Source of the DNA: Neodiprion pinetum
Taxonomy: Eukaryota; Arthropoda; Insecta; Hymenoptera; Diprionidae
NCBI RefSeq assembly: GCF_021155775.2
Contig: NC_060234.1
Coordinates: forward strand, 34,407,026-34,471,025
Length of the DNA stretch: 64,000 bases
Direction: 5' to 3'
Below the pieces are notes generated by a model, which was given only the letters and a program-made list of their open reading frames with translations, did not search any database and was not told the DNA's origin. Of this stretch, positions 1 to 12,229 are shown one piece after another. The position numbers and the translations under genes were made by a program. Each line of letters opens with the position of its first letter. The stretch's first letter is position 1.

Positions 1-2495
1 TATTCAATCATACACGACAATGGCACGAAATTTGAAGTAAGTCGATGATCACAAGTCGACATCGTTACGGAAATATTAAATACGTGGTTAGGGAAGTGTG
101 ATTGGTTTATTTGGATGCAATTTTGTCTACAATTTCTGGACGATTTCACGCGTGTTGCAATTTCCATACAAAATACGTACGGGACGTCGTCATCGTCGCA
201 ATACGCAAGCTTTATTTGTTTATTTATTTATACTTATTTATCGTGCATCATGTATACAATCACTTTTTACTTTTTATTCTTTGTATTTCGTTTTGACGTT
301 TCATACACTCGGTTCGAGATATTTAAAATGCGATTATTTTATCTATATTATAATTGCCGATAATAGATGTGAAATACCGTGGATGAAAACGAATTGTATG
401 TGAAGTCTAGACGCACTTGCGTTCAACGCAATTTGCAAGTGAAAAGGATATTCGTAAATATCGCTGCACGAAAGACCGGCCGCAAGAGTGCAGATGGTTT
501 TGAATTTAACGCTGACTACATTCTGCGTGAGTGTTCAAAATTATGTGCCTTTTTCAGATGAGGTTTACCAAGTTTCTAAGCTCTGTCTTCGCTATAAGCG
601 CTGCAGAAAATTCACAGAGCTTTTAATATTTCAAGCCTCCAAAGTAACGGGATGAAGTTTTATTTAGCACGTACGAAAAGTTCTTTCAAATACTAATTAT
701 AACGAATCCTCCCGTGCAAGTACCTTGCAAAGGAATTGAAACTTTTTGAATCGTCAGAAAAAATATTATCACATAGTTTGCGGCACTGTTACTATTACAA
801 TTTAATCTTTATCGAAAAACAAAACCCACCAAACTTCTTAATCTTTGAAATTTGTTTCAATTCTGATCAATTCTTTTCAATTCGCGCGTTTAGCAATATA
901 CTTGGTACAAACACCGGCATATTTAATTCAAGTAGAATAATAATGATGAAGAATTAAAGAGCACTGAAAGATGTTAAATCTTTGAAAGATCTCCGATCGT
1001 TCAAGTTTACGAAAAAATCAACTGGACGCCTTTGCAGCATGTTTGGAAAATTGCCACTGCTCTATTCACTACTGAATTGGCAAATTTCAAAGTATTATCT
1101 GTTATCACTACGATACATATGATATTCTCACGAGTCACTGTTATTTAACAAAAAATGACCTCATAATAAATACCTTGATCTCGCGACAGAAGGAGTTTTT
1201 CTGTACTGTATTGAGCGACGGTCATATTCATGTACGGAAGATCATAATCCTGCAAACAGTGACACAGGGACACGAACCTGGTAGACTCAATTAAGCAGTT
1301 CACAGCATATTATACGCCATATAATGTCAGAGTCCGTTGTTGTTGATCATGTATAATCGCTGATCGGCTTGCGTCTACCTATCAATCGAATATTTCATGC
1401 GTTACAGACAAAAGCGTGTGCAGGTTTTCCGAATGCATATAATAATGCAGGATATGCATGAATGGACGTTTTGACGGACGAACACTTGCTTGTTTACAAG
1501 TCTGAACGATGAATGTCGTTCAGCACGACATGTTTGCTAGTTTACTCTGCTTCGAATGAAGTGACATAAAACATGTGCCGCGTTTTGTCCCCTGCAGCAT
1601 ACGGATCTTTTTTTGAAATAGAAAAAAAATTATCTCACATGTCCAATAAATTCAACACGAAACGAAGACGAGAACTATTTTCCACAGTTAAAAAGACCGA
1701 TGAACTCGACTCAAGTTAGTCGATATAGGTTCGTGCAATTCAAGCCCGATAGATAATAGATCGGCAATAATCCTGCGGCGAAATAAACAACCCAGTGATG
1801 GTACGGAACAAAAATAACACGTGACTGTATGCAAAACAGCACCTATGCTATACGTCGTCAGATAAATATCTCATCAGTAATCGACTTCAATAACAATTAT
1901 TATCCAACGTAATCTGAAGTGAATAAACTACATCACGTGGCAGTCATTTTTATTAAAAATGAATTTGCGTTCTTTTCTGAATTTCCATTCAAATCGTGCG
2001 ACTGGTTGATTTTTACGAACCAGGTTAAGAAACTGAAAAAACCTGAAATAACATATTTTTCATATGTAGTATAAATGATGGTTGATAAGTTGAATTATCC
2101 GAAATACGTGGAAAAAGATCCAAAGACAATAATTGAACGTAATCCGCAAGCTCACAAGTCGATGCGGACATCTCGTTGCACGGTATCAACAATATGTAGA
2201 AAGTGCAAACAGAGGTTTCGGTGCTGAAGTTAAATCTCGTGTTCAGTTTGAAGTAGAAGAATCGCCAGGATATTGGATACTTTTAGAAGATTGGCGGTTT
2301 ATACATACCTATATCGGTGATCATAGCCGGCTCCCAGATCTCAACTTCCCGTTCTTACGTCAGGCTTGAATACTCTGTGAAACACGAGAAGGTTCTTCCG
2401 TCAAAGGAGCCACTTTCCAAACTGAGCATCCGCAATCTGTCCGTCAATTTTTTATACCATAATATATATAAGGTAGTGCTCAGACCTGATATATA
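1..2495. other. Spacer upstream of the receptor
   Basis: AT-rich sequence with only short unrelated open frames on both strands. The frame at 2133-2369 starts from TTG and has no recognisable motif. I see no gene, RNA gene or repeat that I can support here. Confidence 0.5.
2463..2472 (+). promoter_or_regulatory. Possible TATA box before the receptor gene
   Basis: TATATATAAG lies 24-33 bases before the chosen ATG. If it is used, transcription would begin almost at the ATG, which is uncomfortably close. Either the box is fortuitous or the 5' end differs from the model. Confidence 0.25.
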
Positions 2496-2797
2496 ATGGA
2501 AGGGAAAATATCTCCTTCCTCAAAATCACACGTATACCCAAAAACGAAAGGAGAAAATGCCATAGATTTGAACAGATGCCTCAGAAATATTATCATTGCA
2601 GAACAACCGAAGCCGGTAAAACACCAGAACCGACGCAAGCCGGAAATCGTCCAGAATATAGTGAAATCTGACCTCTATCAGGCTCTCTTCCCGGCCTACC
2701 ATTTCAGCAAAGTATGTGGTCTCCTTCCTGTCAGTTTCACAAAATTAAACTCCGGAAGATATTGCGGACGGTTGAATTACCTCGAAGTTACGTACAG
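2496..2797 (+). CDS. Gr43a: Gr43a-like exon 1
   Basis: Encodes residues 1-100 and two bases of codon 101. It holds a basic cytoplasmic N-terminus and the first hydrophobic segment (DLYQALFPAYHFSKV, then CGLLPVSF). The donor is cgtacag/gtaatg. The ATG at 2496 is the only in-frame start upstream of the membrane segment, but an upstream exon with another start cannot be excluded. Confidence 0.7.
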
Positions 2798-5700
2798 GTA
2801 ATGATTATGTCCAATATCGAGTCAAGGATAACTTTATTAGTAGGTGTGTAGGTGTGTTTATATAATCGCCAACTTGGAATAAGAAATCCAAGATCTGAAT
2901 CCGTTTTCTTGAGATCGTTAAAGATAATGTGACACGAGCGCCGAGTGAATCTGCAGAGTTCACCTTTTATCCCGATGGAAATAACGAAAGCCATGCAGAG
3001 CTGATCTCCTCAGGATAATGTTGAATCAAATCCGCAATTTTTTACCGCATCCCTGCAAGCCGACTGTAATTTGGTATTGTGACCGTAGCGTGGGACTGCT
3101 GTTGCTCCTGATATGCGCCGAATTCTGGGGCCTCTGGAGAGAGCTTCATCACGGTTGGGAAAACAGTACGAGGATGAAATCGAAAACGGCTGTGGTGGTC
3201 ACTTGTAGCGACATTATGGCGATCGCTGGACTCGCGGCAATTTCCATTTTAGGCATGCCTCTCAGATGGAGCAAGATACAGAACATCATGGATCGACTCG
3301 TCGAGGTAAAGCTTGCCACTTTTTAACGACTCAGTACTTTCACTCCATTTCACGTCGGAATGTTGAAAAGCTTCTAAACTTTCGATGCATTTCGGAAATT
3401 CAGTACAAAACTATAAGAACGAGGGTGCGTTATCGTTTTAAGAAATTCTCATGCGTGAGGTAGAATACAGCCGTATCTTCTACGTTCGACAGTTTTGTAG
3501 AAGCTGGGAAAATAAATCACCGACCCTAATGGGTTTTTTACAAGTATAACTTGGACAGACTTTAATGCCTGCTGATGAAACATATTGAAAAACGTGAAGA
3601 TGACTTATCGGACGTCGAGACTTGAATTGAGAGGACATTGAAATCTAACGATCTCCAACTGTTGCTTGTCGTTATTTCAGGTGGACGAGAAGCTTACCAT
3701 CGTATCACCTAAAAAGACTCGAAGATTCTGTATAATCATTATGTCCGTGACGTTGATCTACTTCAACGCGCTTTCCATAATCGACTATTACGTCTGGGAT
3801 GTGCAAGCGAAGAAAGTGAACAAGATAAAGGACAAGGGAGCGATTAATTACGTGCCCCTTTACTTTTTGTACGTCCCTGTATTGATGATGGAGATCCAAA
3901 TAGCACTGGCAGCGTACAATTTGGGCCAAAGATTCGCTCGGTTGAACAAATGTTTGGGAAACATGTTGAAGACCGAGCGTTTTGCAAACTTCTTTTCGAA
4001 CGATCTTATCCCAGGTGAATATTTCCTCAAAACTTTTTCATCCAATGTTATTAATTTACCCATCTTTAGAGAGTTTGCGTCACGTCACGCGATACGATCT
4101 TGAGAGTCTACTTCAGCGTTTCCTTCTCCAGAGATCAAAGAAGTCAGTGACTATAGGTATAGCTACCGTTTCGCTTTTGTAATGTCGAGTCTTTGATGAT
4201 GAGAATTGCCTCTTGTCGTCCATGGCAGAGGAATTTGATTAGATCAAATCGATAATTTAGCTCAAACCCCGGGTCAAGATTGTTGGGGTTCGTTCATCCT
4301 CTAATTATTTTATCCTCGACGTGGTTATGAGTGACAAGTTTAATAATTTGTTACAAACTCTCCTCAGGTGACTTCAACGAACACGGCCAATTCAGAGCTG
4401 TTATTAGAGGGGATCTCAGAGGGGAACCCTTGTTTCGAATACGGAAAATATCTGACATAGAGCTTATCAGAAGCGGTAAGTGCGGCACGAGATCTTCCCT
4501 TCAAGTTTGCATATCTCTCTTACAATTAATACCAAGTTTCTATGAAATCTTCTTGTTATCTTATATAATATGTGAACTCGACACGATCTGAATACGATTT
4601 TTTTCCTTCGGACAAAGTTTACAGTCAAACCGAAACCAAATCTGTGTTCCGAGTTGCAGATATGAATTTTTTCCGCCGAACTTTTAACCGAGCAAGTGAA
4701 AACTTGATTGTTTTTCAGGCAGCAACAACTCCGCGGAGATGATATACGACCTAGTAACAGTCCATTCCTCATTGTCAGACACGGTGCTCGTGATCAACAG
4801 CGTCTTCGGCCTGCCAGCTCTCGTCGCGGTGCTCACCTGCCTCCTCCACCTAATTATCACCCCCTACTTTCTGATACTTGAAGCCAATGGGGACCATAAC
4901 GAAATGTTCCTCGTCGTTCAGTTGATGTGGTGCATCGGGCATGTAGGCAGATTATTGATAGTAGTCCAGCCGTGCTACGCAGCCTCCGTTCAGGTACATC
5001 GTTCGAACCCAAGCATTCTACGTCTGCTAAACTTTCAAGAGCGCCTCTCTTATCCCCAAGCGGCTCGCAACAAACATTCAAGTATCGCTACTTTCTGCTA
5101 GTAGCATGAAAGACATTAGCTGAATCCTACCTCCACAACAGTATAACGTACAATTCCGACGAAATCTTGTTGAAAGTATCATCCAAGCCCATACATATGC
5201 ATTGCCTCTGTTTACTCCAATGCAGATATTACACCCATAAATTTGTCAACTTCCGGCGTTGATTTACCTAGGAAAGAAGCCATTTCAGATCGATCGGATG
5301 CCCCCGTTCAACCGGGCATTAGAATGTTGTAACCTTTTCGCTTGAGCCATTGTTAAGCGTCAGGAATTTACGAGCGTCTAAGCTCGAGCTTCGACGCTGT
5401 AAGGATCCGTGTACTTGCAACACCAACACATCACAATAACCGTATTTTGTTGCCCGAGAATTTCGCCACTCAAGGATCTGCTCACGTATCATCAATGTAG
5501 ATGTTTTTCACTTGTGTCGCAGCTTCATTGCCTCGCGAATGAAACGTCGTTCGATGAAATACCGCGAGGTCCACGCCTGGCCAGCAAAATAGCGATACTG
5601 GTCATTTTTAGAAAGTGGTTTCTGTCTGGTTACAGGCGAAGGGAACGGCGGTTCTCGTGAGTCAGCTGCTGTCCGTTAATTGGGAGCCAGACGTTCGGAA

Positions 5701-6717
5701 GCAATTAGAAATATTCTCTCTCCAACTATTACACAGGCCGTTGGAGTTCTCGGCTTGCGGACTTTGTTCCCTGGACAGATCGCTCGTGACTTCGGTAAGC
5801 TTCGTTGTAAGAACACTGCCAAGTCTCCTTCAGGTATTACTCTGCGGAAAAAACAACTGTACTCTACTTGTAAGCTCGACCTGAGCTTCCGTATTATTGT
5901 CCCTGCAGGACCCTCAACATCTGTCGTCTTTCAAAGTCCGCCACTACAGAGGAACAGCAACGCGATAGGCAAACAAATACATGAACGAACGAACAAGTGA
6001 ACCAGCCGCTTTCAATACTTGGGGTATTTTTTCGTGCCACCCCGTTTGTGTCTTGAGCGATCACGATCCATCCGGATCCCAAAATTATACAATGAAATTC
6101 AATGATGATCTCTATAACCTCGGGAAACAATGATAACAGCATGACATCTTCGGTCGATTCTCTTGAATTAAGTTCTTGACTTGCACTGAATTCCGAAGAA
6201 ACTGAGATTGTACAAGAGTATAAAATAATCGATAATTAAGAGAAACCAACGAAAGATTATCCTGATTAAATATCATTCCAATGAAGCCCTGGGAGATTAA
6301 TAAAATACGGTCAATTCAGTGTGGCTTTACACAAGCCGATCACTCGAGAGGTTACATTTTGTTGTTTCGCTGTAATTAATGGTAATGATAAAGAATAATA
6401 CACGTGGACAAAATCTATCTGTGCTTACTGGGATTTATTCGGTTTTCAATGTTCACGAGAGTCTTTCGGCAGATGTCCGACAAATAACTATGCTTCGGCA
6501 ATAAGGCAAATTTCGGTATTTTAATTTATCAAATACACATTGAGCGATGTTTTTCTCTACATTTCAGATCGCAGGAGCGGTGACCACTTACCTCGTCATT
6601 CTGATACAGTTCCAAAAGGACGATGACACCAAAGAGACGAATACAATCCTGAAGAACGCGACGATGCTGTTGAGGAACGCAACGACACTCCACAACGCAA
6701 CGGCAAAGCAACTTTAA
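2496..6717 (+). CDS. Gr43a: Gustatory receptor, Gr43a-like (eight coding exons)
   Basis: Joined exons 2496-2797, 3014-3305, 3681-4014, 4070-4156, 4368-4475, 4719-4993, 5636-5794 and 6568-6717 give 568 codons plus stop, with every intron GT-AG and every phase matching. The product is a multi-pass insect gustatory receptor of the dendrite membrane. The family forms ligand-gated cation channels with the N-terminus inside the cell. Hydrophobic segments lie near residues 59-80, 118-142, 157-178, 212-237, 254-280, 397-428 and 520-534. The signature TYLVILIQF is at 526-534. The segment around YVPLYFLY through LGQRFARLN (254-286) and the block ACGLCSLDRSLVTS just before the last intron recall the Gr43a class, whose fly member senses fructose. 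Family membership is clear; Gr43a rather than Gr28-like is from memory, and sugar specificity is inferred. The charged N-terminal 57 residues make it longer than the roughly 430-residue fly protein. The start is the only Met before the first hydrophobic segment. Confidence 0.85.
3014..3305 (+). CDS. Gr43a: Gr43a-like exon 2
   Basis: The acceptor is tctcctcag/g, which completes the split Arg codon. The exon encodes residues 101-198 with the second and third hydrophobic segments, the first containing SVGLLLLLICAEFWGLW and the second TCSDIMAIAGLAAISIL. The donor tcgag/gtaaag leaves phase 0. Confidence 0.85.
3681..4014 (+). CDS. Gr43a: Gr43a-like exon 3
   Basis: The acceptor gttatttcag opens at VDEKLTIV. 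The exon encodes residues 199-309 plus one base, with the fourth and fifth hydrophobic segments and the LGQRFARLN element typical of Gr43a-like receptors. The donor is atcccag/gtgaat, phase 1. Confidence 0.85.
4070..4156 (+). CDS. Gr43a: Gr43a-like exon 4 (87 bp)
   Basis: A short intracellular-loop exon, residues 310-338 plus one base (ESLRHVTRYDLESLLQRF and following). The acceptor is catctttag. The donor is actatag/gtatag, chosen because it is the only nearby GT that keeps the phase into exon 5. This is the least certain exon of the model. Confidence 0.65.
4368..4475 (+). CDS. Gr43a: Gr43a-like exon 5 (108 bp)
   Basis: A loop exon, residues 339-374 plus one base, hydrophilic (GDFNEHGQFRAVIRGDLRG and following). 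The acceptor is ctctcctcag and the donor agaagcg/gtaagt. Phase 1 matches at both ends. Confidence 0.7.
4719..4993 (+). CDS. Gr43a: Gr43a-like exon 6
   Basis: Encodes residues 375-466. It holds a long hydrophobic segment around FGLPALVAVLTCLLHLIITP, then LMWCIGHVGRLLIVVQPC, a conserved-looking pre-TM7 region of Gr proteins. The acceptor is gtttttcag. The donor is ccgttcag/gtacat, phase 0. Confidence 0.88.
5636..5794 (+). CDS. Gr43a: Gr43a-like exon 7
   Basis: Encodes residues 467-519, from AKGTAVLVSQLLS to ACGLCSLDRSLVTS. It carries the Leu-rich loop and the CGLxxLDRSLVTS block that directly precedes the final membrane helix in insect Grs. The acceptor is ctggttacag. The donor is acttcg/gtaagc, phase 0. 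Confidence 0.88.
6568..6717 (+). CDS. Gr43a: Gr43a-like exon 8 (terminal)
   Basis: Opens at IAGAV after the acceptor ctacatttcag. It contains the Gr signature TYLVILIQF (residues 526-534) in the last membrane helix. A hydrophilic 34-residue tail with NAT at 549-551, 556-558 and 562-564 follows, then TAA at 6715-6717. Confidence 0.92.
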   Translation: MAGAVTTYLVILIQFQKDDDTKETNTILKNATMLLRNATTLHNATAKQL

Positions 6718-6908
6718 TCCCTCAAATTCGGATTCCCTCACGGTTGTAATTAGGAGTTTCGTACAAGTTTAATATAACATAATACATGTCACTGCGGCAC
6801 GGGGGGTTTCGCAGGAAGACGAGGACTCTCGTAATGCGACTGTGAACCAGGCGTACCTCGAGTCGTGTTTCGAATGTAATATTTCCTGCATTTAGTACTT
6901 TCTGCGAT

Positions 6909-6930
6909 AGAGAGAGAGAGAGAGAGAGAG
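6909..6930. repeat. (AG)n microsatellite
   Basis: Eleven uninterrupted AG dinucleotides about 190 bp beyond the receptor stop codon. Confidence 0.95.
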
Positions 6931-8268
6931 GAGAAAAAGTGAAATATTAATATATCCGCACGTAGAGTATAAAAACTTGCATATGAAACTCGAGCCCGTG
7001 ATTTGCCTTGTCTTTGGACAATCGGGCCTCGAAATTCCACCTTCGCAATAACCAGGTATACGCATTTGCGAGTGCTCATATCTCGACGTTTCAAAGCGAT
7101 GAACTAGATACGTGCATTCATGATAAAAAGATTCATATTCACGAAAAATAACGAACGCGACAAATCTGGCCGGATTCGAGGAAAGGTGAAAAGTATGGCG
7201 GCCTTCGAATCACTTTTCGGAATCTTATGTCACTCTCCTTGACAAAGGATAATATCTATATTGGGACCGGATACGTCAAGGCAAGTAACAACGAGGGACA
7301 GAATGGCGGATGGCCGTGAAGGGCGAAGTGATTTTTCCGAACAAACTTTTTCAATATCAGTGTAATGCAGAGTAACGTTTGTGCCATTTCTTATTTCGCT
7401 CTATTTTGTAGTCCCCAAAAAAATGGATATCTATGTTTATTTTCCGGATTTATAGAGTTCGGCGGAAAGATTACACAAATGTATGTATTCGGAGATTTAC
7501 TTTTTCTCACGCGGCTTTTTGCTTTAGCTTCTAGAAATCCCTATAAAGTATGGTCGCTATAACGAGAGTAACAAGAATTCGTTGAATACCGGATGCACCA
7601 GGGTTGGTATGAATAACGTTTCAAATATAATATGTATTGATTGAATATCGATAGTTGCAGGATTAATAAAGAATATTTCGAGATATACAAAGTTGGCAAA
7701 GACAACTATGAAACTATTCACCGAATGCAGACAATGCTGCACCTGGTTGAATTCCATCGATTATATTAAACGCTGAAAGCTTAATAGACACAACTTTGAA
7801 ATTGGAATATCGCTGCGATAGAACCGTGGGAAACACCAAGGATAAAATGTGAATTCGATTAATATCGTAGCTTTGATCTACCGCTAGCTGCTGTACATGA
7901 AATTCCTCGAATTAACGATTGGTACTGGTAAAATCTTGTCATCGAAATTGCCAACTTCGAATATCCAGAGAAATTGAACTACCGTATCACATACAACACC
8001 AATATATCCGAATAAAAAGCAGGTCGCAGTTATGATGGAAAATCTAATACCACCGTAAGTAAAAGCCTCTTTTATTTTACAGCCAACAAATGACTGATCC
8101 GACACTGGCTTATCTTGTTATCCGATCAATCAAATCCCAAGTACTAATTCTGTTGCACCGGCGTTGAGGTCGCGCAGTTTCTCAATATTAAAGAAGCTCA
8201 CTGATCAGCCCCAAGCTTTGAGGATGAATCAAGCGTCGTTTGAGCGGCGGCTGCCACGACACCGGGCA

Positions 8269-8282
8269 CCAGTAATTACTGG
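8269..8282. repeat. 14-bp perfect palindrome around TAATTA
   Basis: CCAGTAATTACTGG reads the same on both strands and is centred on a TAATTA homeodomain-type core. It may be a dimeric binding site or chance. Confidence 0.4.
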
Positions 8283-9896
8283 CAGCAGCCCTGATTGTCC
8301 GCCTTCCAATTTCAGTCCAGGCGTCGCGACGCTAATCAGGATGAGCCGCTTCAGAGACTCCGATTGAGCAGCAAGCAGCTGGAAAAAATGATGTACGCAT
8401 TTCTTTCCGTGGTTTGGTCGAGTCACATCGACGCCGCGACGCCACAAAGTGCCCGGCAGCCACCTGCAGGACCTTTTCATCTCGATCGCGGCGTGCGTCG
8501 TATTTCAATGAACGTATTTCAGTGCTCTCCGCACCCTCTTCGCTCTTCCATTCTTACGAGAAGAGGGCCTCTTAGAAAGAAGCCTCTAGTCGAGTGTCAA
8601 AAGCTCTGTTCATCGGTGAATTGGGTTTTGTTCAGCCATCGACTCCCCGTCCTGTCTTGAGACACGCCTGGAAAGCTATTTCCGCTGTGACAAACTACCG
8701 TGAACTGTTCATTCGCACCAGTTTCACGTCTCAGAGTGTCGCGAATCCTTCGAGGAGCTAAACCTGTGATTGCAAACAGCGCAAGCTCATTTCTTAGGTC
8801 TTAGTTGCATGGATTTTTAAATTGATCAAATATATCCAAATGTATAGTTTTCGAGTCCACATGAGTTTACTTTCTTATTATTTTATTCTAATGCTCTACA
8901 CTTGGACGTGAATCAACCTGAAATAATGGATTGTGTTACACGAAAATTTTTGACAGTAAATACGGTATTGGCAATAATATTTTCCGTATAGGTTTATTTG
9001 TCTGACACTGATTCACCGAATCGTGACGAGGAAGCGTCTTCAGATGGCAGTCGTTTTTACAGAAAAAAAACTTCCTATTTCCGACATTATGAACAAATCC
9101 CATTGTTTGGACTGGTGAAATTGTAAGAGGCTTACATATCCGTCGCTTTGAATTTGTCATTGTATAACTTTGGAGATCAATTTATTTTTATACTATATTT
9201 CTTTCCTGTCGTTTATTCTTCAAGTCCTCACGATGGATTTATCGAGCCTTAGCTCCATTCGAAATCAACTTATTTAACATTATAATGACTTTTCCATCCT
9301 AGCTGCCATTAGAAAATATCTGGTGGTCGAAAATTTAGCAAACGTCAATTGAGATTATCGGCCACATCGGTCATTGCGAAAGCACATTTCTGTATTCCAT
9401 GCCCTCTGAACGGTGCATATCACCTCGAACGGATGATCTCAAGCTTGAAATACCGCCGTGTGGCATCGTTGTTGTTTTACTCGGCGCTTCATGGTTGAAG
9501 GAATTCTCGAACTGAGATTTCTCTCTGCTAATTCCTCGACCTCAAAATACTGACAGACCACCCGCCACGTTTCGCATATACCGATATTATTTAGAAATTC
9601 TCAGATTCTATAACACAACGCGAATTTTCGGCTTGAATTCCGATCGCAAGACCATGACGGTGGCTACTGTAAATGCATGTTAATTCTACAAACTCAGGCC
9701 ACTGAAAGTGGCATGTGAGAAGTTTGATTCCTTTTTTTCTCTCTTTTGTCCACCCTGATTCCGTTGGGAAATTTACGAAAATATCACAGCAATTCGTGTT
9801 TGGAAATTATTGGTGACCAGGTGGTTTTGTAGAATGAAAAAAATTTTTTGAATGAAGGTCAAACAATTTAATTTATTTACAACATGTAAAATCAAC

Positions 9897-9927
9897 GTTT
9901 CGGCCGGGCCTCGTCGACCATCTTCAG
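9897..9927 (-). ncRNA. Hammerhead-like core of a Penelope-type element remnant
   Basis: On the minus strand CTGAAGA (fits CUGANGA) at 9927-9921 is followed by a G/C-rich stretch able to pair GGTC with GGCC, and then GAAAC at 9901-9897. This spacing and the CGAAACGTTG context resemble the hammerhead ribozyme motif known in the terminal repeats of Penelope-like retroelements. An AT hairpin (ATTTAC / GTAAAT) lies next to it at about 9873-9889. No reverse transcriptase frame is nearby, so this would be a lone terminal fragment. Whether it could cleave is unknown; stem III is not obvious. Confidence 0.5.
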
Positions 9928-12204
9928 GAAATAAGTGACAACCTTTTCAGCTCAGATGTTAATTAAACGCCATAAAGGAAGGAAGTACAAATCGTGTAAC
10001 GTGCGATGCAAAAATTTAGCGGTAAATTGGAAGGTTCCGCGATTTATAAATGGGTGAAAGCTTGCTGAGCTAATTTGGGGAAAATTTATCTCAATCGCGA
10101 AGCAGTTTGCACTCTGCGTTGTGAAACGTTCGAACCGAAAGCAGCGAAATATCGGTGCTCATGAATTTTCGGTGATTGGGACTGCTTCGATTGGCAACGA
10201 ATTACGCGCGGCGATAAAAGCTTCTTGTTCGGTTCGCAGAGCGGAGAAAACTCGTCACTAATAACCTCGCTGAGCTTACATGCGGCCAATCCGAATATCC
10301 TAGCCGTCCGAGAGCGTAGATACTCGAGATACTGTATCCCCGTCACGTTCTCCGTAATATACTAGAAATCTGATTTATTACCCTCGCGGGGTCGCCTCGC
10401 CCTCCGGGCTTCCAGGCATCCTTTATTTTCCCGTAAATTTCGAAAACTGAGACATTGAATCCCCCAGATTTAGTCACGTCCTCGACGGACTGTGATCCAA
10501 CGGCAATTAATCAGTCCGATGTCTCCCGCTATTTTTTCCTTCCTGCAGGGCCTTTAAAACCTCACCGGTAAGAAATTATACGCGCCTGAAACTAATCGCG
10601 TGTCTATCGTCTCGGGATATTTGCACAACTGCGCTAATTCGACTGCGTTTGATCACTTCATTAGCAATCTGAGGCCAAATTATCGCTGAAAAGTTAAATA
10701 TCACGCGAATATATTGACTGTAATTAAAATCGATCCTGCAAAATCCTGATCAAAAGAATTACGTCAGGGAAAACAATGTTCAACGGTTTATTCATCTTTC
10801 GTAGAAACGATGGCGTGACTCCATTGATCCACGTGATAACTCTTTCTTCAATTTTATTTCTCGGTGGCCCAAGTTGAAAATTTACAACCGTACGCGGAGC
10901 TTAACTGTGCTCCAACAGGATTTGTCTTGCAGTCCGGAAGACAAGGCTGAAGGGAAAGGTAGAACAGTGACAGAAACGACAAGCAAACATACATCATCGG
11001 CCGTGATTCACTTCCGCGTGTAAACAAGATTTTTCAAGACGACCGGCTCGAAAGAAATTTACGGTAAATACACTATATTTTTAAGGATAAAGTCATCCGT
11101 TACGTTTCTTTCACTTTTTTTTTTGTCCCTTCTTCTTCTCTCTAGCACTGCTGAGGATCATTGATTTTCATTATAACCTGGAGCGAGGGTCACAGCCCCG
11201 ATGTATATACATCTTATTTTAGTATTGTATTGGAAAATATATGCTTGTTCCGCCACTTTGTTTCTGGGAAAAAAAGCCATTTGTTCCAAGTAGCTTTCTT
11301 TCGGCACCTGAAAAACGGCGAGCCTACACGTTATTCTAATTATGATTCGTCCTCGTAAAATCTGTCGCTTCGTTCTACTTCGACATTCCTATTTCGACCG
11401 CAGTGTCGGCGCATACATTAAATGCAAAGATCATTTTATGCAAAGGTCAGCTTATCAGGCGGCTGAAGTACCTCAATCGGCACTGCACTCGACGAATCTT
11501 CTCATCTAACTTATTGGGCTCAAGTCGTCTTTCAATGAGATAAAAAAATGTGTCGATTAGCGTTCCTCCGTTGAGTACGTACGCCAAAAATACACAAGTT
11601 ATTTCCTTTATTCGATCGCACCGTTCAATCGTAAATTCCATGGTGAGGAACGACTTGCTGATAATTGCAGGATACAGAATCCCGAAACGTATATTAGAGG
11701 CTTTATACAACTGCGAAATGAACGGAAGTTACCGGCGTAATTAGTGAAGACTGGGTGGTAATTTACGTCACACGTTGCTTAACGCGGAGCCATTACTTCC
11801 GCCATCAGGTACCTAAATACATACACACTTGTAACTTACACGTACGTATAAGTCGGGAGCGATCGTAGGTATCTGTAAAGAACCGAGCACCTCCACTTTG
11901 GCCGGTAATAATTCAGCAGGTGATTCATTCGTTCGGTCTGCGAGTGCGAGGGACGCCGCGACGCCGGGAGGACCGATGACTCGCGTTTCCCCTTGCAGCA
12001 AAATTTTCCCCGTTAATATAGACCGCAGGGTTTTTCCTCCTCACTCCTGCGGCTAGGCATGACTCGCTTCGCGGTCGCCGAGCAAAGGGCGCTCACTAAA
12101 AGCGCGTGACTAATACGAAAGCTCGCCGGTTTGATACTTCCTAGAAAAAGGCCGCTGCGAGGGAGATTGCGGAAATACTGCAGAAAAGGATAGAAAACAA
12201 GAGC

Positions 12205-12229
12205 GAGAGAGAGAGAGAGAGAGAGAGAG
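12205..12229. repeat. (GA)n microsatellite
   Basis: A continuous run of about twelve GA dinucleotides following gagc. Confidence 0.95.
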
